A stretch of DNA of 64,000 nucleotides from Apoda limacodes (GCA_946406115.1 OX291546.1:12765019-12829018); one strand, 5' to 3'; counted from the stretch's first letter, positions 33,201 to 44,473 are shown. The notes: a model not told the origin generated them from the letters alone. Program-made: numbers and translations.

Positions 33201-35690
33201 CTCTTCCACTCATTCTGCCATGACGGCTAAGTGTCGTTGGCAAATCATGGGTGTACCAACTTGCCAAATAAGTTTGATACCATACTCTATACACTATAAA
33301 TAAACTTAACCTTAGTAAAAAGACATTACTCTAAACTCCAGCCCTTTAAAAGAAAAAGGTTCTTAGTAAACAGACTGACGGACAACAAAATAATTTTTGA
33401 GGTAGGACCCTTAAAAATTTCAAGAACTAGTCAGACTTGAGCATTGAGTGCTTAGCGCCAAAAGCTAAAAGTGTTATTATCGATTTACTCTTAATCATTT
33501 GCGAACGATTTTTTTTTCACATTTTTGGATTTCAAACTTCGACGATAAGGTAAGACCGTTTAAGCTAAGTATTTGAAAATGGATAAATAACTATGTAAAA
33601 ATTAATCTACTTAATAAGTTCAATTATTAGATAAAATAAAAATTTCATCCCACATCACATTTTGATTCCTTACTCACATAAATTTAAAAACAAGTATAAT
33701 TTTTTTACCTATATATATATCTATCTTACTGAAAAATTCACTCAGCCAAAATCTTGAAAGGCTTAGTTAAATAAAACTACATTTTCTGGCGAGTTACCTA
33801 AACCTAATTAATATCTTTTCAGTACCAATCTACACATAACTGTTTGCAGCCAAAACGACATCAAAACTAAGCTAGACTTAATATCTATTTTAAAAACGAA
33901 TCTCTAAATCCCCAGACCATCAGAAACTCAATAACGCGGTGTGGTCATAATCCCACATTGTCTTAAATATGACCCAATAACTAATAATACAAAGAGCACA
34001 TAGATATTTTATTTTAATATTTCTCCAACATTTAGTCTAGCATTCATTATCTTAAATGTGTCTAACAATACCCAACTAAATGACGTCACACCAATGGATC
34101 GAACTAGCTGCGTTCAAACCAAACGCCTTCAACGAACACATACACATTAGAATATCACCTGTAGTACCTTTAATAAACTCCAAACTTCATGCTTTCGCCC
34201 GACCACGTTTTGAAAATATCGATTCACGAATCCAGCATGTCGGTCGCCCTCCAGGGCTGACAACTCCTCTCGCTCTACGTACACATAACACAACACGTCA
34301 GACGAGATATCAAAACAGTTTCCCGCCACTTGTATTTCAACACTATTATGACACTTCGTACAATATCCAGAAAAACTTGTTAGTACATCTGTATTACTTG
34401 TAAATTTTTTAAAATTGTAATATTTACTTTATAAATGGCTGAAAAATTGACGAAAGTTTCACTGAGCCGCCCAAAGCTCGAACGGGGCTGCTACCCTTAC
34501 GCGCTTGCTCGACCCGACTGACTGAGTTTCCCTTTCCCATTTTCCCCGGCGCAAGTCTTCACCCCTTGTAATCGAGCACGTTCGCGAAGATATAACTTTA
34601 GCACTCTAGATGTATCTTTTCCACTTGAATCTATTCGTTATTTATAGTTTTCTTTGCTTTTTCACGTGTGAATACGAGCAGGTGTGCATATAAAGTTAGG
34701 ATTTAAGTATTTCTTCGTAAGCAAATCGATAACATTATTTCGTAGATAGAAAATTGAAGAAGAAAATGTGTTTTTATAATGTGCAAGTTAGATTAATACT
34801 AAACAACATCGGTTCTTTTATAACACCTGTCCTAAAAGCTTAGCGTGTCTTTGATTTATAACTTTATCTCTTTTACTTTATGAACAAAAACTCTGATAAT
34901 TAAACACACTAAGGGTGTGCTTGCACCCCCTTGGCTTCGATAAATACATGCAAAAAAATATATTTAGTAATACCTAAAAAGCTTACGTCAAGGTTTTATA
35001 ACCGCTGTCGTTTTGTCGTTGTTTTAGAAAATTTTAGCATTTTTTGTAGAAAGGTCGTCAAGTTAAGCTTATACCTAATGTATCACGCAGGTGCAGCCCC
35101 CTGAAAATCATTCTTCCGGCACCCAATTACCACTTGGAATACCTCTTATCACCATAAAAAAAAACCAATTCCAAAGTTCCAAAAAACACTTGTCAACAGT
35201 GAGATATTACGACATACAATTTTGTTATATTATAATATGTAATATTCATTCTATTCGTAGCTAAATAAAAGTATTAAAGATTTAGTGATGAGTTTTATTA
35301 AATTTATCAGCCTGGTCTTCTATCTTATTTTATGTCCATTCTTAGCCTCGAGAAACTAACCCATTTATGTCATTGTCCGTAAAATGTTGTCCCTTGAAAT
35401 TACACGGTAATTTATTATTTGGCTGCGAAAGATGAAGAAGGTATCTTAATATTCGGTTCGTAATCATATGTAATATGTATATGTAGAGAATTGTTTTATA
35501 ACTCTTTTAATGAAATTGCATTTCAGATTCGACTACTCAAGAGACTTGCATAGATCTTTACTTAAAAACGCAGGGAAAAGATAACAGACATATAATAAAA
35601 TAGTGGTTTAATAAAAGTGAAAATGTTATTTATGTTAAATGTTACGGTATTCATATTTGGGCAAATTTTTAAAAGATAATCAAATTAAAT
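33201..35690. other. Intergenic; two unexplained richer patches
   Basis: Mostly AT-rich. A 107-codon + frame (34080-34403) and its minus counterpart show no recognisable domain. A GC-rich patch at 34450-34590 is unexplained. No gene is supported. Confidence 0.4.
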
Positions 35691-35694
35691 TGGA

Positions 35695-35835
35695 CATCCA
35701 TTCTGATATTATAAATGCGGAAGTAACTCTGTCTGTCTGTTATCTCTTCACGCTTAAACCACTAACGGATTAAGATGAAATTTGGCATGAAGATAGTCTG
35801 AGTCTCGGGAAAGGACATAGAACATAGACATAGAC
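35695..35835 (+). repeat. Retroposon-end repeat (ATATTATAAATGCG type)
   Basis: ATATTATAAATGCGGAAGT, CTGTCTGTCTGTTATCTCTT, GATGAAATTTGGCATGAAGA and TCGGGAAAGGACATAG. The same order is found at 36585 and 62150. Confidence 0.75.
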
Positions 35836-35879
35836 TTGAAAACTAAATAGTGTGTCTTTTTTTTCTACATATAATTCTT

Positions 35880-36187
35880 GTGTACGTGTGTTTGTCATCC
35901 AACTTCTCCTAAACGGCTGGAACGATTTGAGTTAAATTTGTCTGAATATTTCAATGGGTTCCTGGACGGTTTGAAATCACAATTGGACCCGGTGAGTGGC
36001 GCTGCAGTCTGTGTGTCACTGATCTTCTCCTTAACAGCAGGGATGATTTTGATATTTTTTGATTTTAATGATATTATTTGTGAATATTCGAGTGGGTCCT
36101 TGCAAGGTTTGAATTTATAAATGGACCCGACAGGTAGCGCTGCTGTCGGTGTGTCACTGATTTTCTACTTAACGGCAAAGATTGAAT
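35880..36187. repeat. Tandem pair, period about 138
   Basis: AATTGGACCCGGTGAGTGGC ... GTGTGTCACTGATCTTCTCC (from 35981) recurs as AAATGGACCCGACAGGTAGC ... GTGTGTCACTGATTTTCTAC (from 36119). An 80-codon frame over the first unit is a by-product. Style and context suggest a lepidopteran dispersed element. Confidence 0.7.
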
Positions 36188-36377
36188 GTACGACAATGAT
36201 CCCTACATTCGATGCATTGAATGCGACTCCATTATTATCATATACCAGAACTTCAATCATTGTGAAATGTGTGGCTTGGAAACGACACATTACATAGCAC
36301 CTAAAAAACGTATCGAAAGGGCTAGCTTAAAACCGAAGTATTTAAAGAAAGGCTTACCGCCAATACTTCCACCATAG
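36186..36377 (+). other. 63-codon frame with C4 zinc-ribbon-like pattern
   Basis: ATG-initiated frame with CIEC (residues 10-13) and CEMC (about residues 28-31), a Cys-x2-Cys...Cys-x2-Cys spacing able to bind zinc. A basic tail follows (PKKRIERASLKPKYLKKG). It lies inside a cluster of dispersed repeats and starts at the end of the tandem pair. It could be a small nucleic-acid-binding frame belonging to the element, or chance. No homologue is recognised. Confidence 0.3.
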
Positions 36378-36584
36378 AAGATTTGAAAGAAAATGAAGAA
36401 TTAAATAATTTAGACATAAAGATCATAGTAAGCAGTGAGATATCTTAAATGGTGACAAACGTAGATTAGTTAGAAGTTATTATGGAATCGCAAAATTTAT
36501 AAAATAAAAATGTTAAATTTAAAATATAATATTCAATGTGGCGCTGCTTTACCGTGCAGGACAACGTCTGATGGGTCCGCTATC

Positions 36585-36790
36585 CATACTAATATTATAA
36601 ATGCGAAAGTAACTCTGCCTGTCTGTCTGTTCGTCTGTACGTCCGTCTGCTGTCTGTCTGTTACCTCTTTACGTTAAGCCCTTGTACCAATTAAGATGAA
36701 AATTTCCATGGAGATAGTTTGAGTCCCGAAAAAGGACATGGGTGAATTGATAACCTCAAGGGTGAGTCGGGTTTTTTCATTAATTGAGGA
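36585..36790 (+). repeat. Retroposon-end repeat (ATATTATAAATGCG type)
   Basis: ACTAATATTATAAATGCGAA, a TCTGT-rich stretch, AATTAAGATGAAAATTTCCA and GGTGAGTCGGGTTTTTTCAT. Second copy of the family seen at 35695. Confidence 0.75.
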
Positions 36791-36799
36791 GTTGCTTAA

Positions 36800-36935
36800 A
36801 ATGAGATAATTGATTTCAACTGTTTAACTATTACGGTTCATGAGATACAGCCTGGTGACAGACGGACGGACGGACAACAGATTCTTAGTAATAGGGTTCC
36901 GCTAATTACCATTTGGGTATGGAACCCTAAAAAAG
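36800..36935 (+). repeat. AGGGTTCCGT-family repeat, right half
   Basis: CACGG-like TTACGGTTCATGAGATACAG, CTGGTGACAGACGGACGGAC and GGGTATGGAACCCTAAAAA. The left half is missing. It ends exactly where a LINE fragment begins. Confidence 0.8.
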
Positions 36936-36939
36936 AGCA

Positions 36940-38211
36940 GACGCTGATGGCATTCATCCAATCCTAGTCTCTATATACGCCGAAGAACTGCCAGAACCAA
37001 TATTTCAAATATTTAAGACATCACTTAATTCAGGTACCTTTCCAAGCGTATGGAAAAGAGCTCTAGTTACCCCTATACCAAAAAATAACCTAAAGGCACT
37101 AGTCACACAATATAAGTCAATCTCAAAATTAAGGTTTTGGTAAGACTCTTGAAAAAATTATAAGATCGCAATCGTCTAATAAACTACGCCTCAATATTAG
37201 TGAAAACAGCACGCAGCGTTGACAGCAATATGTTTTCTTTCACCAATTTTATTTCGACGACAATGGAAAGAAACAGGCAGGTAGTCGTTGTGTATACTGA
37301 TTTTTCGAAAGCCTTTGACAAAATTAATCGTGATATGTTAATAAATAAACTTTACAAAATCGAGATAGGTACACGGCAGTCTGTTAAGATGGACTGAATC
37401 CTACATAAAGAATCGTAGCCAAGATGTCTGCCTAAACGGATTCATGTCAAGGTTTTGAGAAGTCCCCTCTGGAGTACCCCAGGGATCGCATCTCGACCCA
37501 TTGATTTTCTGATTATATATCAGTGACGTTGGTGACGTCATGCATAATAGCGAATATTTATTATACGCTGAAGAAACCAAAATTTATGGAGTAGTAAAAT
37601 CTATTGCAAATTGCATCATACTGCAAAATTACCTCGATGCGCTTACTATTCCAAAAATCAACTTTTGGCTTAACGCTGATAAATGTCATACTATAACTTA
37701 TATCCGAAAATCTAAACCAAATAATCTTTAATTATATCATAAATAGTAGCCGTTTGCAACGTGTTAAAACAAAACGAGATCTTAGTATCACAATGGACGA
37801 TGAATTATCAATCAATCTTCATATCGACTCAATCACTCAAATAGCACTTAGAAACCTAGTTCATCAACGGTGTTACAAAAATCGATTTCTTCTGCGTAAC
37901 CTGGTGCCCCCATTAAAAAGATATAATATATTTAGATTGGCAAAAATTCAAAAACTCTTCATTAAAACTCTAAATCATCGCAACAACTGTCTTACAGAAA
38001 ACTATCTATCGTCCTTACAGCATTACAAACACAACAACATTACAAGTCTAGAAAACCGTCTAAAAAAATTTTTATATTATCTTCTTAACAATAAAGTGGT
38101 CTCGTCGTATCTTTTATCATCATTAAATTCCAATTTAAAAAAACTAAATCCCACACGTTCGTCTCGCCCTAATCGTGATTTGGTTTTACCACCTCAGCAT
38201 AAGAAATAATA
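36940..38211 (+). pseudogene. Degenerate non-LTR retrotransposon reverse transcriptase
   Basis: In order: ADGIHPILVSIYAEELPEPI, GTFPSVWKRALVTPIPKN, then several stops, then VVVVYTDFSKAFDKINRDML (the first catalytic Asp box). Next come WTESYIKNRSQDV, VPSGVPQGSHLDPL, and LLYAEETKIY where the catalytic YADD should be. It continues through INFWLNADKC into a 151-codon C-terminal frame (37754-38209) starting RVKTKRDLSITMDDELS. There are multiple frameshifts and stops, and YADD is altered to YAEE. No endonuclease is present. Its 3' side runs toward a long (TA)n. Confidence 0.88.
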
Positions 38212-38305
38212 CACAAAAAATTGTTATCTGACTCGCTCTACAAACCTGTTTAATAAATAATTCTCTGATTAAGTCTTGTTTAACGATTCGTCAGCCACAA
38301 TTAAA

Positions 38306-38310
<5 letters not shown>

Positions 38311-38393
<83 letters not shown>

Positions 38394-38400
38394 ATATATT
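38311..38400. repeat. (TA)n microsatellite with 21-base higher-order spacing
   Basis: An alternating TA run interrupted by TT at about 38340, 38361, 38382 and 38399. Confidence 0.95.
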
Positions 38401-38979
38401 AATATTAGGTCCTTATATATGAAATTGATGTTTTATAGAACTGGCCACTTTGATCTCAAAAAGCCGTCGTTTGGTTAAGAATTCCAAATTCAAAGGATAC
38501 GGTTCAATAGTGGGAGTCAATCTCCAACAGCGATGAAAGTTATATTATTTGAAAGGTCATTTTATATGCTAACATTACCAATTGATTTAAAAAAAATTTA
38601 AACCTCCGATTATACAAAAATAATATTTTAATATAATATTGCCTCAATTGTTTGTGACCACAATGAGAGATCTTTGCCTAGCATATTTAAAAAAAAGTAA
38701 TACTAAGGTAAGGGTTGCGTTCAGAAGCTGCACACCCTCTAAAGTACAAGTCATTTTGCAATAAAAAAGTTCAAGCAAGACTCTCGCTTGACTTGACAAC
38801 TCTTTGTAATTTATTTACAACCCCGAGGTTCTGAACTGTGCTCAGATAAAAAAATTACGTTTCTTGGAAAATCTTTGATTGAAAAGTCATGAATATCATA
38901 AGGTGCATCAGCTAAACAGAGAAAAGAATAGGAGAATAAAACGTTATACGAATATACGTTTCCAGTCTTCAATTGTATT
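38401..38979. other. Intergenic, nothing recognised
   Basis: AT-rich; no feature supported. Confidence 0.5.
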
Positions 38980-39165
38980 TGTTGGAGAAATCAACCTACG
39001 ACTACAGAGGACTAAAAACCGCATCGCAGCCGGTGCCCCAAGACACGTGAGGAACTCCACGATAGCGAAAGACCTCTGTGTTGAGTCACTGGACGAGTTC
39101 TTCGGCGGTTTGGCCACGAGGATGTTAAAATGCTTGTGTGCGCATTGTGTTGGAAGGAATGAAAT
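38980..39165 (+). pseudogene. Jockey-type LINE ORF2 C-terminal fragment
   Basis: LRLQRTKNRIAAGAPRHVRN and STIAKDLCVESLDEFFGGLA match the LQ..QN..LR...GAPW.VRN...H.DL...S..E pattern near the end of Jockey-type ORF2 proteins. It sits within a 142-codon frame (38879-39307) whose other parts are unrelated. Confidence 0.75.
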
Positions 39166-39310
39166 CATTTACGGAACCGAATTAAAAAATGTACTTATGT
39201 TAAGCATTTTTTTCTCACTTTCTGTACAAAGCAGTGGCATGAATATATACTTAATCTATATTATTTTACTGGTCAATAAAACACAAAGTTTTTTTGTGAT
39301 AAAATAGTGT

Positions 39311-39388
39311 TTATTCATTTTCGATATCCTCACGTACTAATATACCATCTAGAATCTGGCAGGTGGTAGAATACTTTCTTGGTGGCAT
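39311..39388 (-). other. Small minus-strand frame ending at AATAAA
   Basis: In-frame ATG followed by PPRKYSTTCQILDGILVRED and a stop. The stop codon TAA lies inside an AATAAA (39310-39315 on the + strand as TTTATT). The frame is open a further 10 or so codons upstream of the ATG. This looks like the end of a coding sequence with its polyadenylation signal, but no family is recognised. Chance is possible at this length. Confidence 0.25.
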
Positions 39389-39651
39389 GGTGTGCCCAAC
39401 CCAGGTACCAATCGATTGTCATAACATGAGCAAAACTACCCACTATTGTGTTTATACTATTTATTAGACAGCTAGATAGTACGTATATCAAATTGTGACA
39501 GACAATGATCAAAATAACTTTAATTGTATTGTATCAATCAGTTATCGATGTATTCTGGCAGTATCAATTATCCGTCAACACTATCACAACATTGAAACTG
39601 TAGGTTACTCTGTGTCAGCTAGGCTAGGTTTTTTTTTATTTTTAATTAAGA

Positions 39652-40060
39652 AGCTTATACCGCCGCTAGGTGAAAAAGCTTGAAAAATGGGTACCTCATG
39701 AACTGAGTGAAGCAAACCAACAAACACGCGTCGAATGTTGCGTCACGTTACTCAACCGTCACAATAACGATGGGATTTTGAATCATATCATTACTTGTGA
39801 TGAAAAATGTATCCTATTCGATAATCCGAAACGCTCATTACATTGGTTTAAGCCAGGAGAACCGACTAAATCCTGCCCCAAGCGATAGTTGACTCAAAAA
39901 AAAGGTACTGGTTAATGTCTGCTCGACCAGCGTTGGTGTCATCCACTAAAGCTTCCTAAGATCTGGTCAGACGATAACGGCAGATCTGAATTGCCGACAA
40001 TTGTAAACCATGATGGTTAAAAAGCTAGCCGTTAAACAGCCGAGATTGTAAAAAGTGAAG
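39652..40060 (+). pseudogene. mariner transposase fragment
   Basis: KWVPHELSEANQQTRVECCV and NHIITCDEKCILFDNPKRS match the mariner WVPHELTE linker and the first catalytic Asp region (TCDEKW). PGEPTKSCPKR follows. After a stop, pieces of the downstream region remain (LTQKK; GGTCAGACGATAACGGCAGA; AACCATGATGGTTAAAAAG), carrying further stops. The N-terminal DNA-binding part and the rest of the DD34D triad are missing, so it is inactive. Confidence 0.88.
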
Positions 40061-40515
40061 GATTGGAGGTTACAAGTTAATAACGGAAAGGAATGTAAGG
40101 ATGGGTAAGGGACAACTCACGCGGAGGAAGATCAAACCTGGGAATGGGTTTCTAGTCCTCGTGAAAATCCACCCTCCTGGTCCTATCCGAGTTCCGACGG
40201 GGAGAAAAAGCTCCCCCGACCGTGACAGGGTCAGAGCCCCATACCCTGCATGGCGGCGAAGCCCGTGAGGATTGCACCGGAACTGCCATCCAGGGAGGGT
40301 TCCCCTCAACACCTCCCCTCTCATCTCACCTAGATCCAGGCGGCTGTCTTGCCACCTGCACCGGTGGTGGCCTAGTCCTGCCGTACAAGGTGAAGGGCTC
40401 GGAGAGAGCGAGATTATCTACCCGGTGATACTCTTCCTCCAAAAAGCCCACCAAATTTACAAATTTGGGAAAGGGAGTGTCGGAGTCTACCCCGTGAGAG
40501 CCCGCTCCTCATTAT
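40061..40515. repeat. GC-rich unclassified repeat-like block
   Basis: About 450 bases far richer in GC than both flanks, with sharp edges. It contains CTGTCTTGCCACCTGCACCG, AAGGTGAAGGGCTCGGAGAG and AAATTTACAAATTTGGGAAA. Overlapping open frames on both strands are unconvincing. Possibly the 5' part of a retroelement. Confidence 0.5.
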
Positions 40516-40551
40516 ATTTCTTTAAATAATGAAATTTGGAAAATCCAGAAG

Positions 40552-41078
40552 TGCACGCCTCATAGCGGTCATTCACATTTAAAAAAAAAAATCTAAAACA
40601 AAAACTCTTAAAATAAAATAACAAATAAGGTGAGGAAAAAATATACTATAAAATAAAAATAAAAAATATATACATACATTAGTTTTTTATAAATTATAAT
40701 TAAACGACATTACTTAGAACGCTAATATTAACTAGGAATCAGCACAGTGTAATACTTTATATATTAAAAACAAAAGTATTCCGGTAAGATGAATTTTTCG
40801 ACCAATTTCTCTGCCACATACATGGTCACATAAACACAGACTCACGGACGTCCAAGAATGATTAGTTTTAATGTTATTATTTATTATATTAAACAAATTA
40901 ATTGTTTATAAAATGTACCATATGTGCTAGACAGATTATTTAACTTCATATTAGTGCACTCATATTATCCTGTTAGTGTAATATAAAAAAAAAAACGTCA
41001 TTTAAGTTTCGAAAGACTGGGTATTTTGACATGTTGAGAGTAGAGCACTACCTCACCGCTCCGCTTATGAGGCGTGCA
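40552..41078. mobile_element. Candidate MITE with 13-17-base inverted ends
   Basis: TGCACGCCTCATA at 40552-40564 and its inverse TATGAGGCGTGCA at 41066-41078. Pairing extends through GCGG if one base is skipped. The interior is very AT-rich and encodes nothing. No target-site duplication is visible. Confidence 0.4.
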
Positions 41079-41119
41079 ATTTGTTGCTGACAATTAAGCG
41101 AAAATCAATGCATGAGACA

Positions 41120-41520
41120 AAATGGATTATAACTCTGAATATATGTTACCTGATCGTACTCTACTGCATCTTAATTAAAACTCAAATATATTCGTCTCGC
41201 TTACGATATAGCAGTAGAAAATCTTTGTTCCTTATAATTTTTAATCTCAACTCGATGCGTAACCTTGAAATCTGCTTTCTTTCATATCCACTAAGTTATG
41301 TAGTTGAATTAAAACGTTTTCTGTTTACTTGTTTTGGAAAGTATTATATTTCTGTCAAAATATTGCTGTCAAAATATTGCTGTCAATTAAGCTAAAAACA
41401 GTTTTAGGAACAAATGAGTTTATAATAAATATACTATATGGCCCGATCGTACCGTTTTGTGACTTAAGTATAACTCAAATATATTTGTTTTGCTTATATT
41501 GTATTTGTAGGAAGTTTCTA
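41120..41520 (+). repeat. Two diverged copies of a roughly 290-base unit upstream of a LINE
   Basis: GATCGTACTCTACTGC...AACTCAAATATATTCGTCTC near 41150 recurs as GATCGTACCGTTTTGT...AACTCAAATATATTTGTTTT near 41445. Frames of 104 and 158 codons across it show no domain. This may be repeated 5' untranslated sequence of the LINE that follows. Confidence 0.5.
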
Positions 41521-41794
41521 AGTCTTATACATTCTAATTGCAAGTTAGTATTAGTGCCTAAACTTGTAGGTTACTTATTTATACGCCATGTAACTAATTT
41601 TTATTTTAACATATCTAATCAGTATAAAATTATGTTATGTTATTTTAGACAAATACTGAATTCAGTATTTGAAATTAAGCACCGAATTTATGTATTAATT
41701 TATTATTGTCACACATACAGGAAAGATTTAATATACCTTTATAATAAAGATAAAAAAGAATTTACTAAAGGTTGGATTATTAAATGCGGGGTCT

Positions 41795-44043
41795 TTGGGA
41801 ACTAGGCACGATGAATTTATCGCTGTCATGGAAAGGCATAGTGTAGACATGATCGCTATAAATGAGACGTGGTTACGCCCAGGCGAAGTAAATCGGGCGC
41901 CTGTTCTTCCTCGATACAAATTGCGTCACATACCACGGACAAGTGGCACCCGTCAACGAGGTGGCGGAGTTGGCTTTTATATACGACAAGGAGTTAATGT
42001 GCGCATCTGTAAGCATCCGGTAGTAGAGTCAGTAGAACAGATGTGGGTCAGTTATAAAGCCAATTCCAGTATAAATATCATAATTGGCACTGCCTAAAAG
42101 CCACCTGTGATCATGTAATATTATTAGGAGATTTCAATATAAATATGTTAGGTGATGATAGTAAAACTGTCTTATTTAAAAAAATCTTGGCCTGCGTCAA
42201 CCTGACTCAGGTTATAACAGAGCCTACTCATTTCACAGACAATAGTCGGACCTTAATTGACTTAGTATGTACAGATGTGAAAGTGAGTGGAGTGACTGTT
42301 GATTACATCCCTACTCTGGGCAGGCATGCGTTTATTACAATTTCATGCAATTTTAAAAAACCAAAGCCTACACCACGGTGGATTTCATTCAGGCCGCTCA
42401 ACGACATACAAGTCAATAATTTTAATAGGGACCTAAATGAAATCGACTGGGAATACATAACTACTTTAAATAATATTAACGACAAAGTATTATTTTTTAA
42501 TTCATAGTTGTATGCACTTTTTGATTTACATGCACCAGAAAAGTGAAATCGACTGGGAATATTTAACTACTTTAAATGATATTAACGACAAAGTATTATT
42601 TTTTAATTCATATTTGTGTGCACTTTTTGATTAACATGCACCAGAAAAGTCAGTTTTAATTAGGCAACGTGGCTAGCTAGGAAAATATAAAATTTATGAT
42701 GAAGCTTCGAGATAAGGCTTTTAAACGTTTCCGTTCCACAAAATTAGAAATACGTAAAAAATATTGTAAGGAGTTAAAAAATACGGTCAACATCGCCATA
42801 AAAAGCGAAAAACGTGCCTATTTTGGGACTTATATAAATAAAAATCAAAATAATTCTAAATTATTATGGTCAAACTTAAAATCTACAGTACTGCGCACTT
42901 ATACGGACTCTGATTTGCCTGAATATTTTAATAACCCGGATGCCATAAATAAACATTTTTTGGATGTTCCCGGAAACAGCGATCTGAACATATCTCATCT
43001 AACATACTATGAATATCATAGATGCGGCGGATGTAAATTCAGCTTAAAGACTATTACGACTGATACTGTCCTTAGAATATTAAATAACCTCAAGTCAAAC
43101 GCGCAAGGCATCGATCACATAGCTCTGTCTATGATTATATTGACTCTACCACGAACTTTGGAAGTAATCACACATATCGTCAATTTTTCTATTGAATTAC
43201 CAACATTCCCTGAATTATGGAAAACAGTTAGTACGCCCTATCCCCAAAAAAGTTAGCCCTGAATACATGTCAGATCTTCGTCCCATTAACTTGTTACCTT
43301 CTTTATCAAAAGTCCTTGAAAAAGCTGTGTGTGAACAAGTAACCCAATACTTAGAAATTAATTTAATATTACCATCGTTACAATCTGGGTTCCGAAAATG
43401 TCATAGTACATCTACTGCTTTAATAGACATTGTTGATAATATTCTCGTAGCACAAGATCAAGAAATGGGCTCAATATTAACTTTGCTTGACTTTTCCCGC
43501 GCCTTTGACTCCATAAATAATTCACTCCTTTTATCTAAACTGGCTTTCTATGGTTTCGATGTACCAGCAGTAAAATGGTTTGATAGTTACTTTACCTTTC
43601 ACTCACAGATCGTGCAATTAAATAGTAACAACGGACGTACAGTTACTTCTGCAGCATATCCTGTGCCTAGGGGAGTACCTCAAGGGTCGATTCTGGGGCC
43701 TGTTCTCTTCATATTGTACAGTTCTGATGTCATTAGGAGTATACAAAATTGCCGCTATCATATATATGCTGACGACATACAAATTTATTTATCATTTCCA
43801 CCTTCAAATACTCTTGCGTTAGTCAAAATGATAAATGACGATTTAAACAGAATTAATTCTTGGTCCCTTAACAATTCTCTTACTTTAAACGCCTCCAAAT
43901 CCAAATATTTAATAGTAGGATCAAAAAAACAAGTGCAGAAAATCGAGTCTAAACAGCCATCGAAAATTAATATATAGGTTATAAGTATAATGTAAATATT
44001 TTAACTCTCACTAAATTGTATTGCTTTCGTCAAATAAATTATT
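41795..44043 (+). mobile_element. Non-LTR retrotransposon, endonuclease plus reverse transcriptase, inactivated
   Basis: The endonuclease starts with DMIAINETWLRPGE and GGGVGFYIRQGV, shifts frame near 42097, and resumes with ILLGDFNINMLGDD (catalytic GDFN). The linker (42696-43256) is followed, after another frameshift near 43250, by the reverse transcriptase. That contains DLRPINLLPSLSKVLEKAV, LTLLDFSRAFDSIN, VPRGVPQGSILGPVLF, IYADDIQIY (intact catalytic box) and SLNNSLTLNASKSK. The thumb and C-terminus are missing. A short tail with AAATAAATTATTTTC leads into (TTTC)n. At least two frameshifts, an internal duplication and 3' truncation make it non-functional. Confidence 0.9.
42439..42650 (+). 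repeat. 106-base tandem duplication inside the LINE
   Basis: The segment beginning GAAATCGACTGGGAATA at 42439 recurs at 42545, ending each time in CATGCACCAGAAAAGT. The copies differ at several bases, so the event is not recent. It disrupts the linker between nuclease and reverse transcriptase. Confidence 0.92.
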
Positions 44044-44064
44044 TTCTTTCTTTCTTTCTTTTCT
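44044..44064. repeat. (TTTC)n microsatellite
   Basis: A CTTT run at the 3' end of the LINE fragment. Confidence 0.85.
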
Positions 44065-44473
44065 TCTTTATTCACATGGAATCGACATAAGACACTAACT
44101 TTGCATTGCGTAATTTTATTTATAAGAAAAAATCAACAGACAAGGGGCATGATCAGTTTTGTGGTTGCATTTGCTTTCGTGATATCTCTTACTGCTTAGT
44201 TGAAAAATGTATTTGCTATCCTGCTGTCAGTGTGTGAAATTGCTAAATTTGAGAGAAATTGCACGCTAAAAAAACAGGCCCAAGGCTATGTGGACTAAGT
44301 CTTTTGCCTGACATATTGGCAAATTAAAACGACAATAACAAAAACTTAACATAACCTATATTATATTATTTACTGTAAATATTTGTTTGCTGTAAATCAC
44401 CTGTAAATTATATTTTTTGATAAATACATACTGACCGAAGGTACGTGTCGTACCCAAAAATAAAAACTTGGTC
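44065..44473 (+). other. Upstream region of the CEP43-like gene
   Basis: AT-rich with no TATA/initiator pair clear enough to call. GAAGGTACGTG at about 44438 resembles a splice donor just before the start codon, so a 5' UTR intron or an alternative start elsewhere cannot be excluded. Confidence 0.4.

Noticed and set aside
34080..34403. 107-codon + frame and its minus-strand counterpart as genes
   Set aside because: Neither shows a recognisable domain, splice context or coding-like composition compared with the other.
41081..41805. Frames of 104 and 158 codons upstream of a LINE
   Set aside because: They run through a diverged tandem unit in AT-rich sequence, are rich in Leu/Ile/Tyr/Lys as expected by chance, and resemble no ORF1.
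36940..44043. Treating the two neighbouring LINE relics as one element
   Set aside because: They carry different reverse transcriptase sequences (YAEE relic against YADD copy) and are separated by microsatellite, Jockey and mariner fragments; they are independent insertions.
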